Below, piece by piece: positions 1 to 12,900 of a DNA stretch of 23,159 nucleotides. The notes beneath the pieces were generated by a model. The model was not told the origin of the DNA, ran no database searches, and was given only the letters and a program-made list of their open reading frames with translations. How positions within the stretch are numbered: position 1 is the first letter of the stretch; each line of letters starts with the position of its first letter. The DNA is taken from the NCBI GenBank assembly GCA_964200185.2, contig CAXNAD020000262.1:1-23159 (forward strand), given 5' to 3'. The DNA is from Choristocarpus tenellus KU-1152. Taxonomy: Eukaryota > Phaeophyceae. Both the position numbers and the translations under genes were made by a program.

Positions 1-1188
1 CGGCTCTACCCTCTAAGATACTTTGACTCAAACACGCTCTAATGTCTCTTGGGGGTACACATCGAAGGTCTCCTTTGTAGCCTCCACCAGCCCTTCTTTG
101 TTGATTCCTCCGTGTCTTCCTCAGTTGCTTGATGGAATGAAAGTATCCCAGGTCGTTGGCGTGGAGGTCAGGTGAGTTGACTGGCTGCATCTCTATGACA
201 ATGTCGTCCCCTGCTACCTCCTTGATTGCCTCCATCCCCGTCTTGGTGTGTGGCTTTGCCCCGTCCTGCTGCGAGAAGATGGTGAGACCTTCTGATCTAG
301 GCATGCGGGCTTCGATTGCTGGGATGACATCCTCGATCATGAGCTTCTTATACTTCTCCCCATCCAACGTGACTGGCACAAGCACCTTGGTGGCCTTGGG
401 GTGGTATTTGCTGGTATGCTGAGCGGTGTTAGTGTCCACAATTGGCCAGATCCCGTTTTCCCCATCGAACCACACCCTGTTGGAGAGCTTCCTAGTGCAG
501 GCCACAGCTGCAAGGAATATCACCTTCAAAATGTAACGCTTATTCTTTGCCCATGGGGATTTGGGGTCCTCAGTGGGGTGCAAGTACACACCTTGCCTAT
601 CTTTGAGGATATAAAACCACTTCTCGTCTACCTCGGCACCCAGTCATACAAATCATCCACAAATACTCCACTTCCCCCCCTCCTGTGTGTGTGACTGACA
701 ACAAAATCCACTCTGTTGACTTTCTGCTGTTCAAAGAGGATTGGCTTAATCCACTACTTGACCTTCACCTTCTCGTGCTTGCACAGATCCCACAACGAGG
801 CAAGGGAGACCTCAGCATTGGCTGCCCATTTGTAGAAGGATGTGCGGCGTTCTGATGGGACATCCTAAATGTTGAGGGTGCTTGTATAGTGGCCACATTG
901 ACCCTTGAGACGCTGGACAAGGTCGCTCCATTTGCCGCATGCGATTTGGTTGCCATACTCCTTCAGATGACGGAACATGTTGATTCGGGAAATTCCAAGG
1001 TCCTCCACGATGGCCGCCGCTGTCCTTTGAGGTATCTGAGTTTCACGCCCTCTTGCCTCCAGGCATTGCATCGTACCATCACGCTGTTCTTTGCCAGGGT
1101 ATTTGAGTCCTGTCCTTCGACAGACTTCTGGCCCGAAGGATTGGGGCAGACGGGTGACGACAGGATGAGTGAGCCGTTCGAAAAACAC
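1..1188 (-). pseudogene. mariner-like transposase relic (plant/oomycete-type DDxD), truncated by window edge
   Basis: This encoded a cut-and-paste DNA transposase. Read on the minus strand, an N-terminal stretch (about 1188-868) looks like the helix-turn-helix DNA-binding region, with an AIVEDLGISRINMFRHL-type segment. The same frame continues after a TAG at 865-867 (VPSERRTSFYKW) and after a second TAG at 754-756 (WIKPILFEQQKVNR, the usual KPxLTExNKxxR block). It then ends at a TAG near 629-634. The catalytic core continues in another frame: VDEKWFY (first Asp, 617-631), FSQQDGAKPH (second Asp codon 263-265) and NSPDLHANDLGYF (third Asp codon 152-154). There are 36 residues between the last two Asp. 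From about 643 down to base 1 the frame is open and leaves the window. Two in-frame stops plus one frameshift make it non-functional. No terminal inverted repeat was recognised. The family assignment rests on the DEKWF, QQD and NSPDLxxxDLGxF motifs. Confidence 0.85.
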
Positions 1189-1879
1189 TGGACTTTCTTC
1201 CTAGGCATCCAAATGAACACCTGCTTTGATAGTTTCACAAGGTTTTGAAACCCATCATATGCGACTTGGTCGACTGTGCACTGGTAATCCTCCACAGTCA
1301 TGACAGTCCACCACCTCAAACTTTGCACGCCTCCCAATCTATATGAGAACTATGTCTCGTCCAGAGAGTTTATCATACAGGTCGTTCCCAGGCGAGAATG
1401 GAGGTTGAAAAAGTTACGTTACATTTAATTCCTAATAATAATGGAGGAAATATGTATTTTATACTGGCTTTGGAAATATAAAAGTTTGACCCATAGTATC
1501 TTAGAGGAGGGGTTGTTTGGGGCATGTTGTCTATTTGGGGCTTGACAGGGTGTGGTAAGACACCCCAGTTTGATGCCCGTTTTGGTTATGTTTTTCTTTC
1601 AGATTTGGTTAGGTAGGGGGGTGGAGAGGGAAGGTGCGTCCAGATGAAGGAAACTGTCCTTACATCTGACGACATGTTCACCCAGATAACATGAAAATCA
1701 CTACAGGTTCGCACAGGCCCAGAGTGGACACGTGACCCCCCCTCTATAGGACACTGCGGGTCTTACTAATACTACTAATGCTAGTACTACTAATCAGTGT
1801 TGGGTGAACATCAAAAAGGATATCAGGGGTATTCAATAGCCTTAACTCTGGTAAATAATAGTAATAATAATATATTTAT

Positions 1880-1908
1880 GGGGGGTAGAAAGAATAGGGG
1901 TGGGTGGG
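1880..1908 (+). repeat. G-rich patch, potential G-quadruplex
   Basis: Four runs of three or more G occur at 1880-1885, 1897-1900, 1902-1904 and 1906-1908, separated by 11, 1 and 1 bases. This fits a relaxed quadruplex pattern. It lies in non-coding DNA with no nearby gene start, so a role is not implied. Confidence 0.4.
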
Positions 1909-4206
1909 TGAGGTAATGACAGTCCAGTAGACAAACCCAAGATTAAAAAATAAACTTAACAATAGGGTGACTATATTGGACTGTTTGAGGTCAAGACAAT
2001 TGCCTTGGAGAGTTCCCTCCTAATAAAAAAAACCTCTTTTGACTCAATATATATCGACCAATCAGATCGCTTACGGAAATAACTATTTTACCTTCTTTGA
2101 TTTGCAATCTTCGATGTTCGGGGTCAAATTCTCGCTGTTTGATGTTGGTCTTAGCCTGGAACTAGAAACCACTATTAACGAGTAACAGAGTTGAGAGGTA
2201 GGCAGGTATTAACCCTTCTTCATTCTAAGCTATTGTTGTAACTCAGGTGCAATGAGCCCTATTCCTGTTCCTCTATGGTTGTTACAATTATGTCCACAAA
2301 TTGATATCCTCCCTCTCCATTTACCAATAAAATGACACCATAGTTCAGTTAAGACACTTTCCGGAATGTGTACAAAAATATGTCTATTGCCCACATTCTG
2401 GGGGTCCTTCGAAGTGAAGTGCAACGTTGCCCACCTCTAAACTATTACTTTTGCTCTAATCTAGCTCCAGTCTGTGGTCAGAGACACCATACACTAGACT
2501 ACTTCTACTAACTACAACTAATCTGTTGTGGCATCACGACAAATTGCACTGTCCAGTCTCTACCTCGAATTTTTCTGTAAGTAGGGCTTGGGTTCAGTCA
2601 TCCATCCCACCGCTTGTTGCTCCACCTCCCTTTAATTTTGTGTAGTATTCACTTGTCCACAGTGAAACCTTGCCAACATAACTCAGGTTTTCCACTTTCT
2701 ATTTTTAGTTTACTTTTAGGGACAGAAAAGAGGATACGGGCGTACATTTCTGTTATCGTGGTCTATCAAATTTTATTACTTTGTGAAAAGAAAAGTGACA
2801 TAAATAAAATTTGAACATCTACACCCCTTTGATGGAAACTGGAATATTAGATTACCACTGAACTATGGGGATACTCACAGAGCCAAGTACTTCACCAGTT
2901 CTGATAGCACCCTTTTATCCTGACAGTACGTGCCCAAACCTTAGTGCTAACCCTATCCATCTATGTTCTTTTTTCTTCTCCTATTTGTTAGTTCAAAGTG
3001 TTACCACTATTTGTTGTTTCGTATCAAATATTTGGTTCCTAGCGCACTTTCTTTTTCAGAGAATCTCTGTTCTTCCACTTCAAACCTGAAAAGATGTAGG
3101 TTACAAGATGAAAGCGAAAGAAACACCCAATAATGGCAGAACAAGAAAAGAAAACACATTTCTGATTTTTTTGTTTCTCAAAACATCAACTTTTACTAAA
3201 TTTAACGCACACAGCTAAAAAAGAAACAGTAACCCCTCAACAGTGAATAACTCAACGTGTTTCACCCAAACTACACACAGCAGGAGTAACATACCAAACA
3301 AAGCAAAATTTGAGTCCCATTGTTCAAGGTGCATGGTCTAAAATAATTGTGATCACATTGTGGCAGGTAGGGTACCCACACAAAATGCACGTACACACAT
3401 GTCACCTCTCCCCATGATTTCTATGTATCATTACCGAATAACAAATATTCTTACCTAACGTATTGCCAGAAAACCCTAACCTCTTGTTCTACCGATAATA
3501 TTCCTGACAAAAATTTCGCAAAAAATGATGAAGAAGTGCTTTAAGCTGACTCACAGCTGAGGCATAAATGTTGTTTCAATTTAGAGTAAACAGACGAAAA
3601 ATATAGATATTTTCACCACTTCTCCTATCTATGGATGCAGTCCTCATATGAAGTAGTTCCAAACACAGTACCTTCATTATAGAACTTGTAATATTCTTGA
3701 AAGCATTTGATAAGAAACCCCATTGTGAGAGCATTGAGCTGTATGGGGTAAACTGTACGAAACCATCATCAGACTGAAGTGTAGTCCTCCACGGTTAATT
3801 ACAACAATCATACCAAAGCACAAAAACACACTTAACGACTACATCCAATATTATTAGAATATGCAAAACAAAAAATGATATTGAAATGTATATATATACG
3901 TTACTAGCCCACGCTCCACCTCACAGGACAGAGAAGAAAAGATTGACATTCCTTAATCTCACTCCATTTGTCACTCACCAGTTGGTCAATGGTCTTAACC
4001 GACACAAGACACCTTTGCACACACAAGCCATGTTAGACTTCAATAATCCTTCGTGAACGGTTTGATGCAAGCAAAAAAGATGCACACCTTCCAGATGGAT
4101 TGTGAGCACAGAGGTGGTGTCAAAGGCTAACCCTAACACAAATCGTGCCACACATCCAAAACCATAAACCAGGGTAATGACTACATACAGCACAGCTCAA
4201 TAGGAT

Positions 4207-4233
4207 ACACACACACACACACACACACACACA
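4207..4233. repeat. (AC)n microsatellite
   Basis: An uninterrupted dinucleotide run of 27 bases, about 40 bases past the stop codon of the SRP receptor gene and therefore probably inside its 3' UTR. Confidence 0.95.
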
Positions 4234-4271
4234 TGGAGAGAGCATAGAGTTCCCTACCCCATCTCATAAAT

Positions 4272-5459
4272 TCAACTGAAGAGGGCCTTGATAACAAAGT
4301 TTACGTTGAGCTTCCGAAGGTGTGTGTACTTCTGACCTGTCCCAACAAATACAATGGGCTGCCCGGTCTTGTAACACATTGACAGTGCAGCACCCACCTT
4401 ACAGGCAGAAGAAACACAGTGGTTGAGTGACAAGTAAGAACAGGAGAGACAAAGACAGAAGAGGAATCTTGAACACACCAACAACGCACTACGAAAATAT
4501 ATAATATTTATTGTTCTTGTTGTGCAATGCTTGATGCCATGCTAACTGAGTCCCATGCATGTGGAGTGAATGATCTTTGAAGATTGAACAAATTTACAAG
4601 CATCATCACCTACACTGCCACGAGGTAATCAGGATCAGTTCAATGGGGTAGGATTTCTTTGGGGTGGGCTACTGGCTAATCCGGAAAACTCCTAATTCCT
4701 GCTCACTGAGAAATTGGAATTTGGTGGCCTGGTGTGAAGTGATAATAGCATTAAAAGTGTCTACTGCTATGGTGGAAGAATTTTCACAAACACAACCAGT
4801 GAGTTTCTTGCTAAACCGAAACCCATTTTGAAACGCTGGTCAGGAGGGCAGGGACGGGATGTTTGATAGAGGTACAGATTCAGAAAAAGCAATAGCAAAC
4901 ATTGCACAGAACAAAACTATGATTAAGATACAGTGCCATTGCAGGTTTTATCGAACAATATAAGTTAACAAAAGGAACAGGAAGGACTAAGAGGTCCAAG
5001 GCAAAACTGCAGGGAAGAATGAAAGCAGCTAAAAAGACCTCGACATCACTTTCATCAGCATTTTTCTATTTGTAATTTCAAACATACAGAATTTTTTGTT
5101 CCAACCTGTGCAATAAAATTGATTTAAAATAAACATGTTTGCAGACACCATTACAGCATCCTTATCATTATTGTTATTACCCCACCTAGCTAGAAAAAAA
5201 AGCGATCATGAGAAATCACTCCCCCCTTCTAGATCATAGAATAATAAAAATATATATGTCATTGTCCACAGCCACAAGCACCACACGGAAAAGTGACAAG
5301 GATAGTGACAAGGAAAGGACAACCTGTTCAAGCAAAAAGAACATCTGGTACATTTTACTTTGGGAAGAACATAATATCATACATTAATAAAAACTCAAGA
5401 AGACAACAGTCAGACACGTACATTGCTTTTCTGCCCGCATTCACAAGTGGCATCACTAG

Positions 5460-5523
<64 letters not shown>

Positions 5524-6962
5524 TTCTGGACTAATAGGTGACTCTGATGACAAGCTTCTTTGACATAGTTCTCATGTATCTCAATTGCTGGCGCTGCCAT
5601 GGATGAACAGGGCTACACATTGAGCACTTCCCTCAATCCAATTTCCTTGTCACGGCATTTAAGCAACACCTCAAAACAGGTCATCAATACCCATGGCAAT
5701 AAGGTTCACAACTCAAGCCTGTTACACACCTGTCTGTGAGGAAGGGATCATGCACCATTATCGTATCAAATCACTGTGGGTAAGAAGTGCAACACTCTGT
5801 GTGCAACCAGTAGTGACTTCCAGATCTGTGTAACGCAACTCATGGAGGACTAGACTAGGTAGCTCAGAATGAAATGGATAGGTGACTTGTCAAGGCAGAG
5901 TTGGTAACGCCCTCTGCCGATCCCCTTCTTTCCTGTAGGAGTTAACTACTCTAACATGAGTTGGACAACTACAGCTTCATTCAACCAATAAGAATAGGGG
6001 ACAACAAAACAACAGGGACCATTCTCTTGGGCATCAAATAAAGCAATGAAGCTAATGCTATCCATTGATGCGATGTATGCAAGCACCAAATTTCCTACCT
6101 TGGTATCAATGGTGTCGAACTTGGTGAGGACTACTCCGTTGATCTGGTGCAATCGACCGGAGGGGGAGTTGTTTGCGAGAGCCTATCCAGAATGGGAAAA
6201 ATGCGAGCATTGGAAGGTAAGGGGTACTGTAGAAGCTTTAGAAAAAGAAAAACAAGGTGCTTGCTAACCCTTTACCCGTGAATGATACGGAATACTCTCT
6301 TAGGGGGTAGGGGTAGGGACACTATCAAAGCATATTTATAAAAAGCAGTCATTAGAACGCCCTCTTGAGGTGTGCAGACACAAGGACCAACCACATATGC
6401 TTTGGAGAGGAAAATGAATAACCACTGCTCTGCCAAAATATCACTTCAAAATCCTAAACTATGACGCTTTCATGATCTCTTCCCTTCTCCAGAGTCTACA
6501 ATAGAATTTTGATGATACTGCCTGCCTGCCTGGCCCCACCCCACCCCAATGCCCCAAACCTCAAAAATACAACTACTCACATTTACCCTAACCTCAACCT
6601 TCTTAAAGCAGAACAGAGTCAGTCAAAATCTATACCTTACGAAAAGAGTCAATAAGTGTACATTTTCAATATCATTTTCAAAATCACCTCATTGAACATC
6701 TGCAGCTGGTTTATGCCATCATTCCCCACCAGAGCCTCTCCTACAAACAGTGATAGATCAGGTTCATTGTCCGAGATAAGCTTGCTCAGGGCACGCATCA
6801 AGGGCTCGTTATTCTGCACATGGAAGGGTATGTGTGTGTGTGTGTGTGTGTGTAAGGGGTTGGGAAAAGGGGCATACACTCAAAAGGGTTGACAAATTAG
6901 TTGTGCATTAAAGAGATCACGCACACTGTCTCTATTCAATGCATGTTCTGATTGGTCAAAGC

Positions 6963-6996
<34 letters not shown>

Positions 6997-9900
6997 CAGA
7001 AGGAAAAGGTCCAACCTTTCTTCTAACTTGGACAGAAATTGTTTGTGGGTCTACTTGATATGAGGAAGCTTCTTTCTCACAGAAGAGAAGTCAAGTGCTA
7101 TCAAAATACAGCACAACTGACTGATTGCGTATGAGAGCACATTATAACCGAACTGAACTAGTGTGTCAACCACACCGCTTCTATTAATAGCACACTTTCC
7201 CTTTCACCCGAGGGGATAGGGTTAGGGTTAGGGTTAGTGATACCGAGGGGAAATGGGTATGCCTGCCTATATGCCTATAACACCCAAACTCACAGTCTGA
7301 ACCGCACCACAATATGCTTTGTGACAACCCCCACAGGGGATGGAAAAAAAAATGACAGCCAATGTTGAAGTCACAATTGACAGCAAGATGGTCCTACAAA
7401 CAAATAAGCACACACACACACACACACAAATAAAGCAGCCTTGAGGGTATCTGAATGACATGAACATAGAAGTTTGCCTGCATTCTCCCTGCAGTATCGA
7501 TAAGCACGCAGTCATAGCCTTCCTCCTTTGCATGCTTCAGAGCAGCCTTTGCAACAGATGATGAATCTTTTGCATACCCTGCCATCCGCCACAAGCAAGA
7601 GAACCCCCAGTAGCAACAACAACAATAGCAAGAGAGCAGTGCAGTGCCAGTAGGATGGTATCAACAAATTTGTACAAAAATGACTAAATTAATTGCATAG
7701 GACTAATTTCATCTGAAACAAGATGAAAGGGACGCAGTTGAATTCATGTCCAGAATTATTCTATAAAATACCTTGAGTCTCCTGGTAAGACCTTCAAATG
7801 GTCATGGTCACCATACCAAGCTTTCACCAGTTACACAGACAAGAGGAGAAGGAATAAACCTACACACACACACACACAATGATTTACTACATCATTTTCT
7901 TCATTGCTGTAGGGACTCTTTGAGGTATCAATCTTAAATCCCCACTAACTATCTTGTCTAGACATCCTAATGTCAAAGAGTCCCGAATCACTAAAATACC
8001 ATTGCTCTTCTCCTATCCCTTACCCTAGGACATAATTGAGACACACTCTGCCTTAACCTAAAGCCTAAATATCTATGCACAAACTCTACCACTGTCTTAG
8101 CCAATACTCTCAGCCCCTTACTGCAACCCTAAGCACATCTCCTACTAAAACCTTCACCCAACCACAGACCCCCCCCCCCCCAACCCCACTCACTCAGTCC
8201 CTTCCCCACTATAAGCCTCAACATCTACTCAAACCTCAGTAAAGTATTGTATGTGTGTACACAACCAAAGAACATTGTTTCTCGTAACTGCTGGAAATGT
8301 CGCTAGAGCTCCCCTTTGTAGTTGTTGTTGTCCCCCCCGCCCATTTCGCTGACATCTGTGTATTTCTACACGCATACACATTTTTTTTTTTTACAAAAAA
8401 CGGTATGTGATTGTGAGTGAGATCACCTCAACAACACCACCAAATAATTTCGATCCCCTCTCACGCAACTGTGGGTTAACAGAAAAATTTCACCTATGTG
8501 TGTGGTGCTCCGCTTCAAACACAACACAACACAACACAACCCTTGGAAGGCGTGACCAATACGAAAGATAAAAAAATATATTTGTGAAATTGTCCTCTGC
8601 CACTCTCTGTTTGTAAATCCCTCCACACACCACAGTGTCATTTGTCTCATCTCTCACTCAAACACACACTACACAATCAAATCGCAATACTTCAAAGCAA
8701 TAAATAAACAATATATATATATATGCAGAAAAAAATATAATACAATTATACCAGCGCTCACCCTTCTCAAACAGTGGCACATCCAAACAGCGAGAGTGCA
8801 CCAAGAGCTGCTCTACAGCACCTGACCTGAAGGTGTCACATGCAGCAATCAGTACCTGGTTGTTACAGTGGGGATCGATCAGTGGCACAGTGTCACTATG
8901 GTAAAAAAAGCAATATCCAGGGTCAGGATTGGGGGTAGGGATATTACTACCGGGTTGATTCGGTGGAAAAAGCAATCGAGGCATGTGTTCTAGTATTCTG
9001 GTATGACATAGAGGACGGTTATGAAGGTGAAGGTGACTTCGGAAAAGGAAATATATATATATACACAAAGAAAGGATAATGTGTTCGTTTGCTTTGGGTT
9101 AGGGTCTACTAAACAACATACTTAGGCTCTGCATGCTGCGTCTTGAAAACTTTTTTTTAGGATGTTTTAAGGATCACATAGGTCTGTAGTTGTACCCTTC
9201 CCAAATTCATCAGAGAATAATATGTTTTAAAAAGATCACATCCTCAAAATATAAAAACCTTGAACCATTAAAAAAAGAGCGTTAATAAAGGAATAATTCA
9301 TGCATGAAGAATGACAAAACAAGCTACACTAGCAGTACGTACATAAAATAATAATGTTAGTATCAAAAATAATCAATGAAGATCTTTCTTGTTCTTCCTC
9401 ATATTTGTGATCGATAAGAAAGTTTTAAATGACAAATTGCACAATTTTTACACATTTTCTAACTTTAAAACACTACTTACCACCACTCCATAAACAGACA
9501 ACTATCACCTTGATCCCATTCTGCTTGAGGTAGTAGGCCACCTTGGCAAGTGAAGTCGACTTGCCTACTCCATTGATACCCACAAATACCATGGAGTACA
9601 CCTGCCCCTTGTTCTTTGAAGTCATCACCTGCACAAAGTAGCACAAAATACACATAAAAACATACACACATACACACAACAAACATAAACATACATGAAT
9701 GCAAAGCACAAAGAAAAAATACAACAATGTCCACAGATGCACAGTGCATACAGACATATGCAGCACTACTGGCCCACCAAAGAACAAAACACTATAATAA
9801 TAATATAATACTTACAATACCTTTTCCAAATATCTGCATTAACTGTATACTATGGGTGCATATATTATCACATGAAATAATAATAATAAACAAACAACCA

Positions 9901-12900
9901 TCACAAGAAAAATAAATTAAATGTACACTACAGCACTGTCACGTACCTTTCAAAAATATCTTTAATTCTTTTTTTCAAGTGCTCTAACCACACCCGCAAC
10001 ATGCCACCAGGTACTCTCCAATCACTACACTATACACACTACACCACAACAACCAAGACAACGACTCAAACCTTTTATTTCACTTAAGAATGAAAAGTCA
10101 CTCTTGACACCTATTACTAGCTCACCTCCCTGAGTACATCTGTTGATTTCTTTGGAGTAAGCACTCGGGAGATAGCCTCCTTGAGGGCTGACTGAACCAG
10201 AGTGCTCACCCTGTACAGATAACCAACACCCAGTACCCAACACACAGCCAAGAAAGAACCAGTTTTGATACAGATTATATACAGTACAGCCAACGTGCAC
10301 AGTAACCAACATTTAACCTATGAAGTACGTCATCATTGAAACCCCCCCAACTATTGACCTCAACACTATTGCAAATATTGCAATAGTGTACGCAAGTGCG
10401 CATTGTTGTCACGTGTACATATCTTTTCTTAGGGTATTTCCAAACGCCTCTCTACTGTACCAATTGTTGTGAGCATTGAACTTGTCTGAACAAAGTAGTG
10501 GAGTTTCTTTTCCGCGTGCTTTTCTCACATTTTCCCACACACCAACACCACCAGAGATTAAAAAAATTCTTGTTAAAAAAAAAATATGTATTTCTTTATT
10601 TTTGGTTGTGCTGATGTAGGATGTGAAGCACCTGGTGAACGATTTCTGCTTCTGATTGGTGAGGTTTGCTTGCACGGAGGCAGTAATCTCATCAGCCACC
10701 TCTGCGGCAACGTTTCTGGTCATCAACTGAGTCCGCATGCGGGTCATGACTGGGGTGAGGTCATCCTCCCCTAGGACCTGCCATAAAGAGTTAAATAACA
10801 AGATAACATCATACACGAAAATATCTATGAAAAAAAAAGGATAATAAAAAATAAAAAGATCATTTCAGGGTAAAGTTTCCACGACAATCATAAAAGTGAT
10901 GCATGGTTTGAAGTGAGCTTCTCATACAAGCAACTCTCTACTTCTGCTTTTCTATGCAATGATAACAATACCATAGGTAATGCTGCAGGTGAGATAGAGG
11001 AATGATAATGGAGCATACTGAGTGATCTGTGGTGAAACAAAGAAGAGTGTCAGAGTGTTGTTCATACTGCTCCAAAAAAAGGAAGAGGGGGAGGGGGAGG
11101 GGTTTTCATTCAGGCGTGGACTTCAAAGTCATTAATGGGACTTTTTCATCACTATGCTAAAATATCCACATCTTGCTACATTTTTTTTTTGAGTTAAAAT
11201 GTATTGTTGGTTAATACCCTGTCAACATGAGCGCCTACATGAGAAGAAAGTACTATGACAAAAAAAGGAGTAACTGTCTTTTGACAGGACAATGCAACAG
11301 AAACCCAATTCTTTACCATTTCAAATCCAAGACAACCAACAGAAACTACCCAGTGCAGTGTAACTAACTCCTGCATACAATAAATTATCAACCTGACGAG
11401 CTGCAACTTATTTTATTTTATTTTTCTACAACCTGTACCTTTTATAGTCAACTATAAAAAAATGAACCGTTACCACTACTCCTACTCCTATTTTATCTCA
11501 ACGGTTTGGATCTTTGCACACACCCAACCCTAACCCTAACCCTTAGAGTGAGTGAGAGCAACAGGATGTGTGCAGGCTAGGTTGTGATACCCAGGTCTAG
11601 GACAGGTATTGTTGAGAAAACGGTATATATAGATTCAAACCTCACACGAGAAAGATTCGCATCAACAAAAAAAAGAAGAGAAACATGGAACAGAAAAGAC
11701 ACACGAGCAGGAATAACAGAAGACACGATCCAACAAAGGAGGAGAGGACCTCAGACAGACAATGCTCTCTTGAAATGACCTTGGACAAAGATTTGGACAA
11801 AGATTTGAAGGAGATTTTGCACACATGCAAATCATCAAATCATCTGGAGGTTCAATTACAGATGATCACTGAGTGGAATCAACACTTGGCCGACCGGAAA
11901 GACCCTTGGCAAGATTCTCAGGGGCGTGAACATCAGACCCAATCTCCACAATCACCTCAACATAACTTCTAGGCCGTACTTTTATTACTACTTGGAATTA
12001 GAGCACAAACATCTATACACATACAATTACCACTAATAAATCATTATTCTACAACAAGACCAGATCAGTCTTCCAACAGATGCCCCTAACCCCCCAACCC
12101 CCCCCTCCAAAGATGATATTGTAATGATAAAAATAATGATTTAAATGGGACAGAGCGGTCAACATCATCATTTTATCACACATTGTGCTACACAGGTGTG
12201 TAGCACTGGGCCAACCTTGTTCCCTGTCAACCCATGAAGAAGACTTCCTAGAGAAGTCTTCTTAAATACAGCCCCCCACGACGCTGCTGCAGCTCCTCCT
12301 TCTCCCCCCCCCCCTACTTCTTCCACTCCATCTAGGTCAAAGAGGTCCTTGTCATCAATGTCTGAGTCTGACTCCTCCCACTCTGCTCCCTGTCAACAGT
12401 GTCAACAACAGGGGCAATTTCGTTTCCGATTCATATGAAGAGTTGAAAATGAGAGGGGGGTTGGGGGGGATGACGGTTTGGTGTTGACAGTACTCCTTCA
12501 TCTTGGTATTATATGTTCTGAGATTAAATTTAATGTAAAAAGAAGTGAAATAAAATTTGATGATGACGGATCACTGGGAAGGGGTTTAGTGCATGCAGTA
12601 CATACACACACAGTTTCAAGCCAATTCAATCGAACCAACCGAGACAATGATCCATCCGAACACCTTGTCTTAACCTCAGTAGTGGGTTAAGACAAAACCA
12701 GATAAGCCAACTATTACTATACAAAAACCCGCCTAGCTAGCACGAGGTGCTACATAGCCACCACCATGCAGGAACAAGATGCGAAAGACAAGCCTGCCAC
12801 CAAACCTACTTATCACAAGGTACTCCATAGCACTACAGAATGATATCAAGTGCCCTGCAGCGATTAAGATATGCAAAAGAAAAAACCTCCACTGCCAACA

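Larger units (their letters stand above)
1341..4271. other. intergenic stretch with no recognisable gene
   Basis: This is the 3' flank of the SRP receptor gene. Both strands show only short, compositionally poor open frames (the longest are around 60-75 codons) without splice-site support or family motifs. It holds simple-sequence patches: a degenerate ACTACTAAT cluster near 1766-1797, a G-rich patch at 1880-1913 and a CA run at 4207-4233. No AATAAA is evident on the minus strand just after the stop at 4272, so the polyadenylation site of the SRP receptor gene could not be placed. Confidence 0.5.
4272..9628 (-). other. SRPRA: SRP receptor alpha exons 9-14: GTPase (G) domain
   Basis: Exon 9 carries the P-loop (GINGVGKST). 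Exon 10 carries [14 protein letters not shown], the insertion-box signature unique to SRP GTPases. Exon 11 carries [10 protein letters not shown]. Exon 12 carries [13 protein letters not shown] and [11 protein letters not shown]. Exon 13 carries [15 protein letters not shown]. Exon 14 carries [13 protein letters not shown] and the C-terminal helix, ending [12 protein letters not shown]. All GTP-binding motifs are intact, so the enzyme should be active. The exon 10 to exon 11 codon is split after its first base (G|GG). Exon 11 ends at a GC donor. Introns 9 to 13 are 653, 1183, 664, 505 and 1701 nt. Confidence 0.95.

Noticed and set aside
156-422. Plus-strand open frame of 88 codons at the left end, with a second at 401-694
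   Set aside because: They lie antisense to the mariner transposase core, which carries clear catalytic motifs; these are shadow frames.
5293-5600. Open frames on both strands with runs of Cys-Val or Thr-His
   Set aside because: They exist only because the TG repeat has no stop codons.
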